This document shows, piece by piece, positions 42,968-52,560 of a stretch of DNA of 64,000 nucleotides. Origin of the DNA: Edaphobacter sp. 12200R-103 (GTDB taxonomy: Bacteria > Acidobacteriota > Terriglobia > Terriglobales > Acidobacteriaceae); the NCBI RefSeq assembly GCF_010093025.1, contig NZ_CP048114.1, forward strand, positions 3,348,001-3,412,000, written 5' to 3'. The notes below the pieces were generated by a model, which did not search any database, was not told where the DNA came from, and saw only the letters and a program-made list of their open reading frames with translations. Position 1 is the stretch's first letter. Each line of letters starts with the position of its first letter. A program made the translations under genes and the position numbers.

Positions 42968-43957
42968 CTACCCCAGGACCTGTGCCGCATCCTTGGCAAA
43001 GTAAGTCACGATAAAATCGGCGCCCGCCCGCCGTATCGAGAGCAGCGACTCCATCATGGCGCGCTGCGGCTCCAGCCAGCCACGCTCGAACGCCGCGTGC
43101 AGCATCGAATACTCGCCCGAGACCTGGTAGGCCCCCATGGGCAGATCGAACCGCTGCCGCGCCTCGCGGATCACATCCAGATAAGGCATCGCCGGCTTCA
43201 TCAACAGCATGTCCGCACCTTCGGCGATATCGAGCTCGATCTCGCGCATCGCCTCGCGCAGGTTCGCTCCATCCATCTGGTAGCTCCTGCGGTCGCCAAA
43301 CTGCGGGGTCGAATCCGCCGCCTCGCGAAACGGTCCATAGAACGCGCTCGCAAACTTCGACGCGTAGCTGAGGATCGGCACGTCTTCCAAACTCGCCAGA
43401 TCCATCGCCTCGCGCATCGCCGCCACGCGGCCATCCATCATGTCGCTGGGAGCAACGATGTCTGCACCCGCCCTGGCCAGCGAGGCGGCAGTCTTCGCCA
43501 GCAGCGCCAGACTGGCATCGTTGTCCACGTGGTAGTGGTCGCCGTCCCGCGCCACCACGCCGCAGTGGCCATGCGAGGTGTACTCGCACAGGCATACATC
43601 GGCCATCATCACCAGCGAATCCAGCGTTCGATTCTTCTTGAACGCCCGCAGCGCATTCTGCACGATGCCGTCATCGGCCCACGCACCGGTCGCCTCTTCG
43701 TCCTTCTGGGACGGAAGCCCGAAGAGCAGCAGACCACCCAGCCCAAGCGCGGCGCACCGCTCGGCCTCCTTCACGGCCTCATCCAGAGAAAGGTTGTAGA
43801 CGTTCGGCATGGAGCCGATGGGCCTGCGAACACCCTCGCCCGGGCAGAGAAACAGCGGATAGATCAGCGCTCCCGGATGCAGATGCGTCTCGCGAACCAG
43901 CGAGCGCATCGCCTCGGTGCGGCGCAAACGGCGCATACGCGTAACAGGAAAGTTCAT
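42968..43957 (-). CDS. hemB: Porphobilinogen synthase (delta-aminolevulinate dehydratase)
   Basis: Condenses two 5-aminolevulinate molecules to porphobilinogen in heme and corrin synthesis. The 329-residue protein is zinc-type: Cys122, Cys124 and Cys132 in [14 protein letters not shown]. The two active-site lysines are present, Lys201 in [12 protein letters not shown] and Lys254 in [11 protein letters not shown] chose ATG 43957 ([12 protein letters not shown]), the usual start; the frame is open 21 codons further upstream. No other heme gene is nearby. Confidence 0.96.
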   Translation of the reverse strand: MNFPVTRMRRLRRTEAMRSLVRETHLHPGALIYPLFLCPGEGVRRPIGSMPNVYNLSLDEAVKEAERCAALGLGGLLLFGLPSQKDEEATGAWADDGIVQNALRAFKKNRTLDSLVMMADVCLCEYTSHGHCGVVARDGDHYHVDNDASLALLAKTAASLARAGADIVAPSDMMDGRVAAMREAMDLASLEDVPILSYASKFASAFYGPFREAADSTPQFGDRRSYQMDGANLREAMREIELDIAEGADMLLMKPAMPYLDVIREARQRFDLPMGAYQVSGEYSMLHAAFERGWLEPQRAMMESLLSIRRAGADFIVTYFAKDAAQVLG

Positions 43958-44010
43958 CTCTCCCAGTCTATCCCCGCCGGTATCGGCAGGCGAACCACCC
44001 AAGCACGCAC

Positions 44011-44068
44011 GACACAACATGGGTGCCCCATCTTCGCCGCGAAGCGGCTAAGGTGGGTTTTGCAGGAT
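44011..44068 (+). repeat. Family B hairpin repeat
   Basis: Flank CACGACACAACAT, then GGGTGCCCCATCTTCGCCGC and GCGGCTAAGGTGGGTTTTGC. GCCGC/GCGGC adds an inner stem. Confidence 0.88.
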
Positions 44069-44106
44069 GCCAAACGATCCTCCACTTTCACGGATTCCAA
44101 AAAGGT

Positions 44107-44147
44107 GTCATCCCGACCGAAGCGCAGCGCAGTGGAGGGATCTGCGG
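44107..44147 (+). repeat. Family A hairpin repeat (ATCCC type)
   Basis: GTCATCCCGACCGAAGCGCA, then GTGGAGGGATCTGCGG. Like the copy at 4046 it has ATCCC/GGGAT arms and GGAGGG in place of CGAAGG. Confidence 0.82.
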
Positions 44148-44190
44148 TTTGCCCGCACATCTAAAGCCTCCAAATCCAAGGCCAAAGCCC

Positions 44191-45495
44191 TCAAGGCAGC
44201 GTAGCGATAAACGCATTCATCTCCCGCAGCACATCTGCCTCATTCGAGAGAAACACATAATGATTCGCATTCGGAATCCTCACCACATGCGCCGAAGGCA
44301 CCTCCCTCTCAAACGCCACTGCCTGCTGCTCCGTGTTCTTGTTGTTGGCTGCGATGAACGCTGCCCGCGCTGTGGGATTGTCTTTGAAGAGATTGCCGGG
44401 TTCATGCGGATCGGCAAAGATCGCCAGCACAGGCCCCTTGATCGTCGTGAACTTCATCACTCCGTCGATGATCGCCGCGCCCGCGGGAGGCGGCTTCGGC
44501 GCACCGGCAGGCGGTAGCGGCGCCGGAATAAGCTTCAAACGTTCCTCCCGAGCGTCTATACCCTTCTCCACCAGCTCAAGGTTTGTACGCAGCGCGGCCA
44601 TGAATTGTTTCTCATCGGCGGGCATCTTGCCTGGAGTCAACATCCCCAGCCTCTCCCGTAACTCCTTGCCATCGATCTGCATATCCCCGTTCACTTCGTC
44701 GTAGAGCGCATACGAATATCCCGCATCCAGATAGATCAGTCCCGCCACGCGCTCCGGATGCCGCGTTCCCACATAACTCAGCTCCTCACCCGCGATCGAA
44801 TGCCCCGCCAGGACAGGCTTTTCCAGATGCAGCGCATCGAGAACAGCCAGAACATCCTCGCCCATGCGCTCAGCGGAATAGTTCGTGTCATCCGGCACGG
44901 GCTTGCTCGATGCGCCAAAGCCGCGCCGCGTAATTCCATACACGTGGTACTTGTCCGTCAGCTTCGCGGCGAACTTGTCAAAGATGTGAGCGTCGTTGCC
45001 AAGGCCTGTCAGCAGAACCAGCGGCCGTCCCGTTCCGCCCCAGTCCAGCACCTCCAGCTTGACGTCCTTATCGACCGGGACGAACTGCACTGTATGTGGC
45101 GAAGCATCGACCTTCCACGCCGTCTCCGGAGTCGCGCGCTCAAAGGTCAGCGGCAGCGAATCTCCCTGGGTAAACGTTCCGGCAACCGTCTTTCCATCCG
45201 CACTCATCGTGCCTTCGTAGGAGGCGTGAAACTGGTCCACAGCAAACTTCAGCATCGAACCCGCGAAAGAGACGGACGTCATTCCTGCCGGGGTCGGTGT
45301 CTGGTCGATGCTGTACACCTTGCCCTTCAGAGCGCCGTCACCGCCACGTTCGATCTGCATGACGATGCGGAGCTTCTGTTTCGGCGTATTCAGAGTGCCC
45401 TGCCAGGCGCCGGCGATCTCCTGCGCCCGCACCGCCAGGGGAACTGCCATCAGAAGTCCTGCTGCAAAGAAACCCATCCCGCGACGGTTCATCAC
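44191..45495 (-). CDS. Exported alpha/beta hydrolase with N-terminal beta domain
   Basis: A 434-residue protein with a signal peptide (GMGFFAAGLLMAVPLAVRAQ). Residues about 25-130 form a strand-rich domain (GAWQGTLNTPKQKLRIVMQI) often found before such hydrolases, followed by the alpha/beta hydrolase fold with PLVLLTGLGNDAHIFDKFA, the nucleophile elbow GHSIAG, an acidic IFADPHEPG and the His in IPNANHYVFLS. The elbow has Ile-Ala where Gly or Met is commoner. The substrate is unknown. No neighbour suggests a pathway. Confidence 0.88.
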   Translation of the reverse strand: MMNRRGMGFFAAGLLMAVPLAVRAQEIAGAWQGTLNTPKQKLRIVMQIERGGDGALKGKVYSIDQTPTPAGMTSVSFAGSMLKFAVDQFHASYEGTMSADGKTVAGTFTQGDSLPLTFERATPETAWKVDASPHTVQFVPVDKDVKLEVLDWGGTGRPLVLLTGLGNDAHIFDKFAAKLTDKYHVYGITRRGFGASSKPVPDDTNYSAERMGEDVLAVLDALHLEKPVLAGHSIAGEELSYVGTRHPERVAGLIYLDAGYSYALYDEVNGDMQIDGKELRERLGMLTPGKMPADEKQFMAALRTNLELVEKGIDAREERLKLIPAPLPPAGAPKPPPAGAAIIDGVMKFTTIKGPVLAIFADPHEPGNLFKDNPTARAAFIAANNKNTEQQAVAFEREVPSAHVVRIPNANHYVFLSNEADVLREMNAFIATLP

Positions 45496-45534
45496 AACCT
45501 CCCAGCACAGCCCTCTCTTTTCAGAAGCGAAGAT

Positions 45535-45954
45535 CTACATCCTGCTTTGTGCGCCAGGAGGGATCGAAACCACTGCCTGGATATGGGTGATAAACCATAC
45601 GCCGTGGCTGCTGGGCTTGATCATCGAAACCCACGGCGCCAGCAGGATGCACAGGCAGAACCCTACATAGACCATCACCAGCATCGCCTGCGCGATCCTC
45701 TGGGCCGGCAGCGTGGACTCCACCTCAACGTAGTAGGCGACCGCCGCCGGCCGCCTGATCCTCGAGCTCACCTGCTGGCGCGCGATGGCGCACGCCGCAT
45801 CCAGGAACAGCGCAGCACACCGGCTGTTGCGCATCTTCGCGCCGCGCATCTCTTCGTCGTAGATCCACAACATCTCATCTTCAAACTCGCCTCGAAACGA
45901 AGGCGGGTAGAGCCGAATCATGCCGCGATACGCGATGCGCAGAAGGTCCTTCAT
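45535..45954 (-). CDS. Short membrane protein coupled to PadR
   Basis: A 139-residue protein starting MKDLLRIAYRGMIRLYPPSF, a pattern seen at the N-terminus of PadR-linked acidobacterial permeases, then one or two membrane segments (AMLVMVYVGFCLCILLAPW). It could be a small relative or a truncated remnant of an ADOP-type permease, because the large periplasmic and FtsX parts are missing. It overlaps the padR gene by four bases (ATGA). Confidence 0.75.
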   Translation of the reverse strand: MKDLLRIAYRGMIRLYPPSFRGEFEDEMLWIYDEEMRGAKMRNSRCAALFLDAACAIARQQVSSRIRRPAAVAYYVEVESTLPAQRIAQAMLVMVYVGFCLCILLAPWVSMIKPSSHGVWFITHIQAVVSIPPGAQSRM

Positions 45955-46298
45955 GCGTTGCGAGGTCTCCTCTCCTTCAGTCGTGACTGGGCGGTCGCAA
46001 TCACGTCCCGCATCCGTTCCACCTCGGCCGCCAGCACCTCGCGGCCCGACGGCGTCATCCGGTAAAACCTGCGCTCCTCGTCCTTCGGCAGCGCCGACCG
46101 CGGAACATCCATCACCAGCTTCTGGTCCATCAGCTTCTTCAGGTTGTCGTACAGTGTTCCCGGGCCCAGCCGGTAGCTCCCCTGCGACTGCCGGGCAATC
46201 TCCTGGATAATCCCGTAGCCGTGGAGATCCTCACTCGCCAGTGCAAGCAGGATGTGGAGCGTCGCCGCAGAGAGAGGAGAATTGGAGGAGGTCTTCAT
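45951..46298 (-). CDS. PadR family transcriptional repressor (second)
   Basis: A 115-residue PadR protein: LSAATLHILLALASEDLHGYG, then SYRLGPGTLYDNLKKLMDQK and the wing RRFYRMTPSGREVLAAEV, shown in blocks. It is coupled to the short membrane protein gene. ATG 46298 is chosen because it starts the conserved region and an inverted repeat overlaps it. The pair mirrors the padR-ADOP operon at 17 kb, with a much smaller second gene. Confidence 0.92.
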   Translation of the reverse strand: MKTSSNSPLSAATLHILLALASEDLHGYGIIQEIARQSQGSYRLGPGTLYDNLKKLMDQKLVMDVPRSALPKDEERRFYRMTPSGREVLAAEVERMRDVIATAQSRLKERRPRNA

Positions 46299-46315
46299 AA
46301 TCGGATTCCGACTAT
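46297..46315 (-). promoter_or_regulatory. Candidate PadR operator
   Basis: ATAATCGGATTCCGACTAT is an inverted repeat (8 of 9 paired positions about one central base) that covers the padR start codon and sits by a TATAGT box on the minus strand. Autorepression is likely. Confidence 0.6.
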
Positions 46316-46420
46316 ATCGCCACTCGACCTTCCGGCGCAAGGTCTTTTTTGAGATCCAGGGAAGCGCCGGACGGAGAGCGGCGACAGGGGCGTAGACCGG
46401 TGGCCGGACGAACGAAATAC

Positions 46421-46454
46421 AGGAATTCTTCCCCCTGGAGGCTCAGAATGACGG
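46421..46454 (-). repeat. Truncated family A repeat
   Basis: CAGGAATTCTTCCCCCTGGA, then GGCTCAGAATGACGG; AATTCTT replaces the usual arm and the pairing is AGAAT/ATTCT. Confidence 0.6.
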
Positions 46455-46564
46455 TTATGGTGGGGGGTGCATCACCGCGGACCGGAGCGGGAGAAACCCG
46501 GGAACAAGACGCAAGCGCCGCCCCGGAAGTAGGTCTGCCGCCTTATCCGGCATAAAATATTCCT

Positions 46565-47842
46565 ATGCCCATCGACCAGAACGCGCCGCTTGCCATCGCC
46601 GATCCCGAGATCGCCGCACAGATCGAAAACGAAGTCATCCGCCAGCACGAAGGCCTCGAGATGATCGCCTCTGAGAACTTCGTCAGCCGAGCTGTACTGG
46701 AAGCCGCCGGAACGGTCTTTACGAACAAGTACGCCGAGGGCTATCCCGGCAAGCGTTACTACGGCGGCTGCGAGTTTGCCGACGTGGTCGAGAACCTTGC
46801 GCGCGACCGCGCCAAAAAGCTCTTCAACGCCGAGCACGCCAACGTGCAGCCCTCGTCGGGTTCGCAGGCCAACGCCGCCGCGTACATGTCGATCATCAAT
46901 CCCGGCGACACCGTACTCGGTCTTGATCTCGCTCACGGCGGCCACCTGACCCACGGGCACAAGCTCAACTTCTCCGGTAAGCTCTACCGCATCGTCGGCT
47001 ACCAGGTCCGCAAGGACACCGAAACCATCGACTACGACGAGCTTGAGGCCAAGGCCATCGCTGAAAAGCCCAAGGTCATCGTCGGCGGAGGATCCGCCTA
47101 TCCGCGCTTCTGGGACTTCGCCCGCATGCGCCAGATCGCCGACAAGGTCGGCGCGTATCTCTTTATCGATATGGCCCACTTCGCCGGTCTGGTCGCCGGG
47201 GGAGCGCATCCTTCGCCCGTGCCCCACGCCCACATCACCACCACGACGACCCACAAGACGTTGCGCGGGCCTCGCGCCGGACTCATCCTCTGCGGCCAGG
47301 ACCTCGCTGCAAGCGTCGACCGCTCCGTCTTCCCCGGCCAGCAGGGCGGCCCGCTGGTCCACATCGTCGCGGCCAAGGCCGTTGCCTTCAAGGAAGCGCT
47401 CGATCCGGCCTTCTCGACCTACGCTCACCAGGTCGTCGCCAACGCCAAAGTTCTGGCCGAGGCTCTTGCGGGTGAGGGCTTCCGCATCGTCTCCGGCGGA
47501 ACCGACAACCACCTGATGCTCGTCGATGTCTTCCAGAAGGGCATGTTCGGCTCAGAGGCGGAAAACGCGCTCGGCGCAGCCGGTATCACCGTCAATAAGA
47601 ACGCCATCCCGTACGACACCAACCCGCCCATGAAGCCCTCGGGCATTCGCGTCGGAACCCCGGCCCTGACCACGCGCGGCATGAAGGAAGCCGAGATGCG
47701 ACAGATCGCCACCTGGATCGCCCGCGCTCTTGAGAACCGTAACGATGAGGCCGCCCTTCGCAAGATTCGCGGCGAGGTCACCGAGCTGGCCGATCAGTTC
47801 CCCCTCTACACCTGGCTCCGCCAGCCCCAGCCCGTCGCGTAG
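46565..47842 (+). CDS. glyA: Serine hydroxymethyltransferase
   Basis: Interconverts serine and glycine with tetrahydrofolate, giving one-carbon units. The 425-residue PLP enzyme has [29 protein letters not shown], the PLP Lys231 in [15 protein letters not shown], and NHLMLVDVF. An intrinsic terminator follows the stop. I see no riboswitch in the roughly 270 bases upstream, only a family A fragment. Confidence 0.97.
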   Translation: MPIDQNAPLAIADPEIAAQIENEVIRQHEGLEMIASENFVSRAVLEAAGTVFTNKYAEGYPGKRYYGGCEFADVVENLARDRAKKLFNAEHANVQPSSGSQANAAAYMSIINPGDTVLGLDLAHGGHLTHGHKLNFSGKLYRIVGYQVRKDTETIDYDELEAKAIAEKPKVIVGGGSAYPRFWDFARMRQIADKVGAYLFIDMAHFAGLVAGGAHPSPVPHAHITTTTTHKTLRGPRAGLILCGQDLAASVDRSVFPGQQGGPLVHIVAAKAVAFKEALDPAFSTYAHQVVANAKVLAEALAGEGFRIVSGGTDNHLMLVDVFQKGMFGSEAENALGAAGITVNKNAIPYDTNPPMKPSGIRVGTPALTTRGMKEAEMRQIATWIARALENRNDEAALRKIRGEVTELADQFPLYTWLRQPQPVA

Positions 47843-47866
47843 GCCTGCATCCTCGCGAATAAAAAA

Positions 47867-47890
47867 GGCCTCTTACCGAGGCCCTTTTTA
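47867..47890 (+). terminator. Intrinsic terminator of glyA
   Basis: GGCCTC-TTACC-GAGGCC followed by CTTTTTATTT; six A precede the stem, so it could also work on the minus strand. Confidence 0.9.
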
Positions 47891-47896
47891 TTTAGC

Positions 47897-47927
47897 GTCA
47901 TTCTGAGGCGCAGTCGAAGAATCCCTG
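47897..47927 (+). repeat. Short family A repeat
   Basis: GTCATTCTGAGGCGCAGTCG, then AAGAATCCCTG. Arms ATTCT and AGAAT form a compensated pair, unlike ATCCT/AGGAT. Confidence 0.75.
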
Positions 47928-47981
47928 TATTTCTTTGCAGGATGTCCACGGAACCGCACACCCTCCAAGTAAAGTAAGACC

Positions 47982-48019
47982 GTGTGCCCCATCTTCGCGG
48001 CGAAGGCGCTAAGGTGGGC
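47982..48019 (+). repeat. Family B repeat lacking its right tail
   Basis: GTGTGCCCCATCTTCGCGGC, then GCGCTAAGGTGGGCC. The usual TTTGCAGGAT tail is replaced by TTCGAGCGAAGCTCGAA, itself a hairpin. Confidence 0.75.
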
Positions 48020-48112
48020 CTTCGAGCGAAGCTCGAACCGCTCCTCGCCAACCCAACACCCCACAAAGCGATTACACTGGTCTGACCACTCCCGCAAAGG
48101 ATTCCTCTCAAA

Positions 48113-49441
48113 ATGCCGTGGTTCACCGTCGAAGCCGATGCCATCCCCGCACAACAGGTTAAAGAAGCGGCCATCCGCCTCATCGACGAAGCACAGAAGC
48201 GGATCGCCCCCAGACTGAACCGCGTCCTGCTGTTACCGCCTGATCTCACCCGCGCGCACTCGGGGGTGGGAAAGATCACCGAGTGGGTCTACCAGGAGAT
48301 CATGCGCCGTAACCCGGACGCCCACGTCCGCGTCATCCCCACCCTCGGCCAGCACGTCCCCCACACCGAGGCCGAAAACAGGTGGATGTTCGGCTCCATC
48401 CCGAACGACATCATCCTTGCGCACGACTGGCGCAACGGCGTCTCGCATGTTGGCACCATCCCTGCCTCGCTCGTTGCCGAGACCACCGGCGGCGTCGCCG
48501 ACTGGGAGATCCCCGTCGACCTCAACTCCACCCTCATCGACCAGCCCTGGGACCTCATCGTCAATCTCGGCCACGTCGTCCCGCACGAGGTGCTGGGCTT
48601 CGCCAACCATAACAAGAACTACTTCATTGGTCTCGGCGGCAGGCAGACCATCTGCGCCTCGCATATCGCCGCCGCGGTCTATGGCATCGAGAACAACCTC
48701 GGCTGCCTGGTCACCCCCCTGCGCGCCTGCTTCAACTACGCGGAAGAGAAGTATCTCTCGCAGCTGCCCGACGTCTACCTCCAGATCGTCATGCAACGCG
48801 ATGCGGAGAACCGCCTCGTCACCAGCGGCCTCTACATCGGCGACGATCTTGAGACCTACCTCCAGGCTGCCCGCCGCTCGCGTGAGCAGAACATCACCAT
48901 CTTCGAAAAGCCAATCAGGAAGATCGTTGCTGTCATGCAGGCCGACGAGTTTCGCGCCACCTGGGTAGCCAACAAGGCCGTCTACCGCACCCGCATGGCC
49001 ATCGCCGACGGTGGAGAGCTGCTGATCATCGCCCCCGGCGTCGAGCGCTTCGGCGAGCAGCCCGAGGTCGATGCCCTTATCCGCAAATACGGATACAAGG
49101 GAACCCCGCGCACGCTCGCTCTCTACAAGACGGAGGCCGACATGCAGGGTATCTCGCACGGCGTCGCCCATCTCATCCACGGCTCCAGCGAAGGGCGCTT
49201 TACCATCACCTACGCCCCCGGGCCCAGGATCTCCAAAGAAGAGATTGAGCAGGTCGGCTATCAGTACGCTGCGCTCGCGGAGGTCGAGAAGCGTTATGAT
49301 GCCGCCGTCCTGAAGGAAGGCTGGAACACCATGCCCGACGGCGAAGAGGTCTTCTACATCAGCACGCCGTCAGCCGGCCTGTGGACCACGGAGGCCAAGC
49401 TGAACAACCCGGCGCGCAGAGATTTGTCCCGTTCCGCCTGA
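48113..49441 (+). CDS. LarA-like (DUF2088) nickel-pincer racemase/epimerase family protein
   Basis: A 442-residue protein of the lactate racemase LarA superfamily. It has the N-terminal LPPDLTRAHSGVGKIT motif matching LarA's DLTRP region, HVRVIPTLGQHVPHTEAE and GHVVPHEVLGFANHNKNYFIG, broken in blocks, where His and Lys ligands occur. A C-terminal YGYKGTPRT region follows. The larB, larC and larE cofactor genes are not in the window. The substrate could be lactate or another 2-hydroxy acid. ATG 48113 begins the aligned part. Confidence 0.82.
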   Translation: MPWFTVEADAIPAQQVKEAAIRLIDEAQKRIAPRLNRVLLLPPDLTRAHSGVGKITEWVYQEIMRRNPDAHVRVIPTLGQHVPHTEAENRWMFGSIPNDIILAHDWRNGVSHVGTIPASLVAETTGGVADWEIPVDLNSTLIDQPWDLIVNLGHVVPHEVLGFANHNKNYFIGLGGRQTICASHIAAAVYGIENNLGCLVTPLRACFNYAEEKYLSQLPDVYLQIVMQRDAENRLVTSGLYIGDDLETYLQAARRSREQNITIFEKPIRKIVAVMQADEFRATWVANKAVYRTRMAIADGGELLIIAPGVERFGEQPEVDALIRKYGYKGTPRTLALYKTEADMQGISHGVAHLIHGSSEGRFTITYAPGPRISKEEIEQVGYQYAALAEVEKRYDAAVLKEGWNTMPDGEEVFYISTPSAGLWTTEAKLNNPARRDLSRSA

Positions 49442-49544
49442 AGAAGCGCCTTTTCCCGAGACTTCCTCCGCTCTATGCACGTCCATCGATTGAGAGCGCC
49501 GAATAAGTGTGTACATTTGTTTCGGAAGGAGGAGTTCGCTTTTC

Positions 49545-50030
49545 ATGACCCTTGAGGTCCTCACCTGGCTGATCGCGATCCCGATGCTCGGTTTCATTAC
49601 CGGTATGCGCACCCTGACGCCGATCACCGTTCTCAGCTGGTTTGCGTGGCTGCACCTGCTTCCGCTCGACCCCTGGGCCACCTGGGCGGGCAAGCTCCCC
49701 GTCGTGCTCGGATTCACCCTGCTGGCCGCGATGGAATATGCTGCCGACAAGTACGGACGATCGCCGCGCCCTACGCGTCCCGCCGTCCTGCTGGTCCGCG
49801 TCTTCCTGGGCGGCCTGGTAGGCGCCATCATCGCCACCTCCCTCGACGCCCCTACCAGCGAAGGCATCATCCTCGGCGTCCTCGGAGCTCTGGTCGGGGC
49901 CTTCGTGGCCTATCAGCTTCGCCACCAGCTCACCAGCCGCCTCGGCTGCAAGGTCTGGCACATCACCCTCGCTGAAGATATCTTCGCCATCTTCTTCGCC
50001 ATCTTCTGCATGGGCATCGTCACCGGCTGA
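49545..50030 (+). CDS. DUF4126-like membrane protein
   Basis: A 161-residue protein with about four membrane segments: VLTWLIAIPMLGFITGMRT, KLPVVLGFTLLAAMEYAAD, FLGGLVGAIIATSLDAPTS and IFAIFFAIFCMGIVTG. The FITGMRTLTPIT and EYAADKYG patterns resemble DUF4126. Function unknown. ATG 49545 is preceded by AAGGAGGAG about eleven bases away. It follows the LarA-like gene by about 100 bases on the same strand. Confidence 0.78.
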   Translation: MTLEVLTWLIAIPMLGFITGMRTLTPITVLSWFAWLHLLPLDPWATWAGKLPVVLGFTLLAAMEYAADKYGRSPRPTRPAVLLVRVFLGGLVGAIIATSLDAPTSEGIILGVLGALVGAFVAYQLRHQLTSRLGCKVWHITLAEDIFAIFFAIFCMGIVTG

Positions 50031-50214
50031 TGGCCGGGGCAATTGCCAGACCTCCTCCCTCCAAGACCCTTCAGAAGGTGTCATAGGGACTGTCGAAAGT
50101 GCATATTCCAAATCGGCTGTCACGAGTGCAGATTCCGAATCATCGGATTACGCAACTTCCATCATGCATCGCCGAGCGACTGCTATCGGATAGCAGACCT
50201 ATGCCGATACGCCC

Positions 50215-50550
50215 CTAATGGCTGGTCAGCTTCAACCCGACGATCGAGATCAGCAGCAGCGCAAGAAATCCGATCCGCGGCGCGGAGGCAGGCTCATCGA
50301 AGAGAACGATCCCGAGGACCGCGGCTCCCATCGCACCGATTCCCACCCAGACCCCGTAGGCGGTTCCAATCGGGAGGCTCTCGCTCGCCTTCGCCAGCAG
50401 GTACATGCTGCCCGTAAGCGTCGCAATCGTAAAGATGGTGGGCCGCAGCCGCGTAAAGCCGTTCGTATACTTCAGGCCGATCGACCAGCAGACTTCAAGA
50501 AGCCCGGCGACGACAAGAATGGTCCAGGGAGATGATTTGAAAAAAGACAT
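50215..50550 (-). CDS. gdx: Guanidinium exporter Gdx (SugE-type SMR)
   Basis: A four-helix small multidrug resistance protein of 111 residues that exchanges guanidinium for protons. The essential Glu19 lies in GLLEVCWSIGLKYTNGF, the SugE/Gdx signature rather than the EmrE one. Other helices are TGSMYLLAKASESLP, GVWVGIGAMGAAVLGIVLF and IGFLALLLISIVGLKL. A guanidine-III aptamer lies 12 bases upstream of its ATG, which supports the guanidinium role. No clear ribosome site is visible between them. Confidence 0.93.
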   Translation of the reverse strand: MSFFKSSPWTILVVAGLLEVCWSIGLKYTNGFTRLRPTIFTIATLTGSMYLLAKASESLPIGTAYGVWVGIGAMGAAVLGIVLFDEPASAPRIGFLALLLISIVGLKLTSH

Positions 50551-50562
50551 AGCGCAGCAGTA

Positions 50563-50603
<41 letters not shown>

Positions 50604-50746
50604 AATGCCTGTTGTGGGATCGTCTGCCCGGATGGCAGACTGCCTATGATTTAAGGCTACTGGAGAGCCTGCCGCGACGCAAACGGCGCAACAAATTGCC
50701 CTGGCCGCTACAATAGTCAAGGCACCCTGGAAGGCATACAAGACGG

Positions 50747-51589
50747 ATGAGCTGGTTTAAACGCGAAGACAACGAGATCGTTAACGACGCTGAACGCACC
50801 GTGCGCACCGAAGGTCTCTGGGTGCGCTGTCCCGAGTGCCGGCAGATTCTCTTCAAGGCCGATCTCGAAGCCAACCTCCAGGTCTGCTCCAAATGCGGCT
50901 ATCACTTCCGCCTGGGCGCCCGCGAGCGCATCGCCAGCCTGCTCGAGCCCGGCTACAAGCTCGTTGACCTCGACCTCCGCTCGACCGATCCTCTCGCCTT
51001 CACCGACCTCAAACCCTACCAGGCGCGCCTTAAAGAGGCGCAAAAGAAGACCGGCCTCAACGATGCCGTCCTCAACGCCATCGGAGACCTCGGCCCTCAC
51101 CCGGTCGTGCTCTCCGTTATGGAGTATCGCTTCATCGGCGGCTCCATGGGTTCGGTCGCGGGAGAGACCATCGCCCGCGCCGTCGACCGCTCGCTCGAGA
51201 CCCGGCATCCGCTCATCATCGTCGCCGCCTCCGGAGGAGCACGCATGATGGAAGGCATCGCCTCGCTGATGCAGCTCGCCAAGACCTCGGCCGGGATCGC
51301 CCGCCTTCATGACGAAAAGATCCCCTACATCTCCATCATGACGGACCCCACCACGGGCGGCGTCACCGCCAGCTTCGCCATGCTGGGCGACCTCAATATC
51401 GCCGAGCCCGGCGCGCTGATCGGCTTTGCCGGCCCTCGCGTCATTGAGCAGACCATCCGCCAGAAGCTGCCCGAAGGCTTCCAGCGCTCCGAGTTCCTGC
51501 TGGAACATGGCTTCCTCGACGCCATCGTCCCCCGCGGAGAGATGAAGCAGTACCTGGTCGATGCCCTTACCTGGATGAAGCAGTCCTAA
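50747..51589 (+). CDS. accD: Acetyl-CoA carboxylase carboxyltransferase beta subunit
   Basis: Beta half of the carboxyltransferase that makes malonyl-CoA for fatty acids. The 280-residue protein has the N-terminal zinc ribbon Cys28, Cys31, Cys47, Cys50 (RCPECRQ and VCSKCGYHF) and the crotonase-like core with VMEYRFIGGSMGSVAGE, VAASGGARMMEG and TDPTTGGVTASFAM. accA and accBC are not in the window. It is divergent from gdx. Confidence 0.97.
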   Translation: MSWFKREDNEIVNDAERTVRTEGLWVRCPECRQILFKADLEANLQVCSKCGYHFRLGARERIASLLEPGYKLVDLDLRSTDPLAFTDLKPYQARLKEAQKKTGLNDAVLNAIGDLGPHPVVLSVMEYRFIGGSMGSVAGETIARAVDRSLETRHPLIIVAASGGARMMEGIASLMQLAKTSAGIARLHDEKIPYISIMTDPTTGGVTASFAMLGDLNIAEPGALIGFAGPRVIEQTIRQKLPEGFQRSEFLLEHGFLDAIVPRGEMKQYLVDALTWMKQS

Positions 51590-51683
51590 GATTGACGACA
51601 GGTAGCTTTTCACCGTTGACCTCTTTGGAAGCCCTCAAGCGCCATCCGGAACGAGGCAGACACCGCAAGCTCTCAAAGTACAG

Positions 51684-51751
51684 TGTCCTCCTGAGTGAAG
51701 CCCGAAGGGCTCCGCTTCTCGCGATCAAGCGGCGAGAAGCTCCGCTCAGGA
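51684..51751. repeat. Composite family A repeat
   Basis: Begins as a plus copy (GTCCTCCTGAGTGAAG) and ends as a minus copy (CCGCTCAGGATGCC). The centre has GCTTCTCGC/GCGAGAAGC inner arms, the same as in the copy at 42577. Confidence 0.75.
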
Positions 51752-51884
51752 TGCCCCCCGGTGGGGCTGCAAGGGAAGGTAATGGATCGACGGCCATCTC
51801 CCAGGCGACTGCCATCATGCATCGTAGGGCAACTGCGAGCGCATCTCGGATACAGGCAGATACGCTCTGACCCTCAAGCCCCGA

Positions 51885-52376
51885 TTACGCAGAACGTTGA
51901 AAGGGACGCAACGCAGGTGGCTTCACGCGCGCCGTGTTCACAGTGCACTGCTGCTCGACGGCGCCCCAGCTATCCTTGGAATCCTTGGGCCGCACCGGTC
52001 CAGCCCACGACTCCGCCTCAACCATCGCAATCGTCTCGCGGTCATAACCCATGCGCTCCAGAATCGGCATATCGTCGCGGTCGCGCGCAGAGGAAGGAAC
52101 AGGCGCTGAAAAGCTCTCCTTCTTCTCGACCGGCGCCGCCGAAACGGTCTGCTGCTTCCCCTGCAGACCGGCCATGATGGACGCGGTAAAGTTGTCCATC
52201 AGCCGCTGCACGCACTTCTGTCCGCAAAGATGCTTCATGCTCTTCCGCGCGCCCTTGGGCGACTCCCACGCCCGCAGCCGCAGCTCGCCGCCAACCTCGT
52301 CGGCCACAAACCAGTGACTCGTCGGTTCCACCCTCTCGGTCCCACACATATCGCAGTTGATCGCCTGCCGGATCAT
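51885..52376 (-). CDS. Hypothetical protein with possible zinc-binding Cys pairs
   Basis: A 163-residue soluble protein not tied to a known family. The N-terminus has INCDMCGTERV and HLCGQKCVQRLM, a CxxC plus CxxxC set that may bind zinc. The second half is low-complexity and ends in a Pro-rich tail. GGGGAGAGCG precedes ATG. The gene is followed by a 180-base gap before murJ. Role unknown. Confidence 0.72.
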   Translation of the reverse strand: MIRQAINCDMCGTERVEPTSHWFVADEVGGELRLRAWESPKGARKSMKHLCGQKCVQRLMDNFTASIMAGLQGKQQTVSAAPVEKKESFSAPVPSSARDRDDMPILERMGYDRETIAMVEAESWAGPVRPKDSKDSWGAVEQQCTVNTARVKPPALRPFQRSA

Positions 52377-52510
52377 CGCTCGCTCTCCCCGGTGTCATAG
52401 AGACACCATTGCCTTCATCGGCAGGAACAACGCCGGGATGAGGCGCAGCCGCTCGCATAACAACGCACCGGTCCAGTGACTTGGTAAGTGAACTGCCGGA
52501 TCAAAGAAGT

Positions 52511-52550
52511 GTCATCCTGAGCGGAGCGGCGAAGCCGCGCAGTCGAAGGA
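52511..52550 (+). repeat. Family A hairpin repeat
   Basis: GTCATCCTGAGCGGAGCGGC, GAAGCCGCGCAGTCGAAGGA. Inner GCGGC/GCCGC stem; the TCTGCGG tail is missing. Confidence 0.85.
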
Positions 52551-52560
52551 AATAAACCCA

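Noticed and set aside
46299..46564. Possible riboswitch upstream of glyA
   Set aside because: I could not match the glycine, THF or SAM classes; only a truncated family A repeat is visible.
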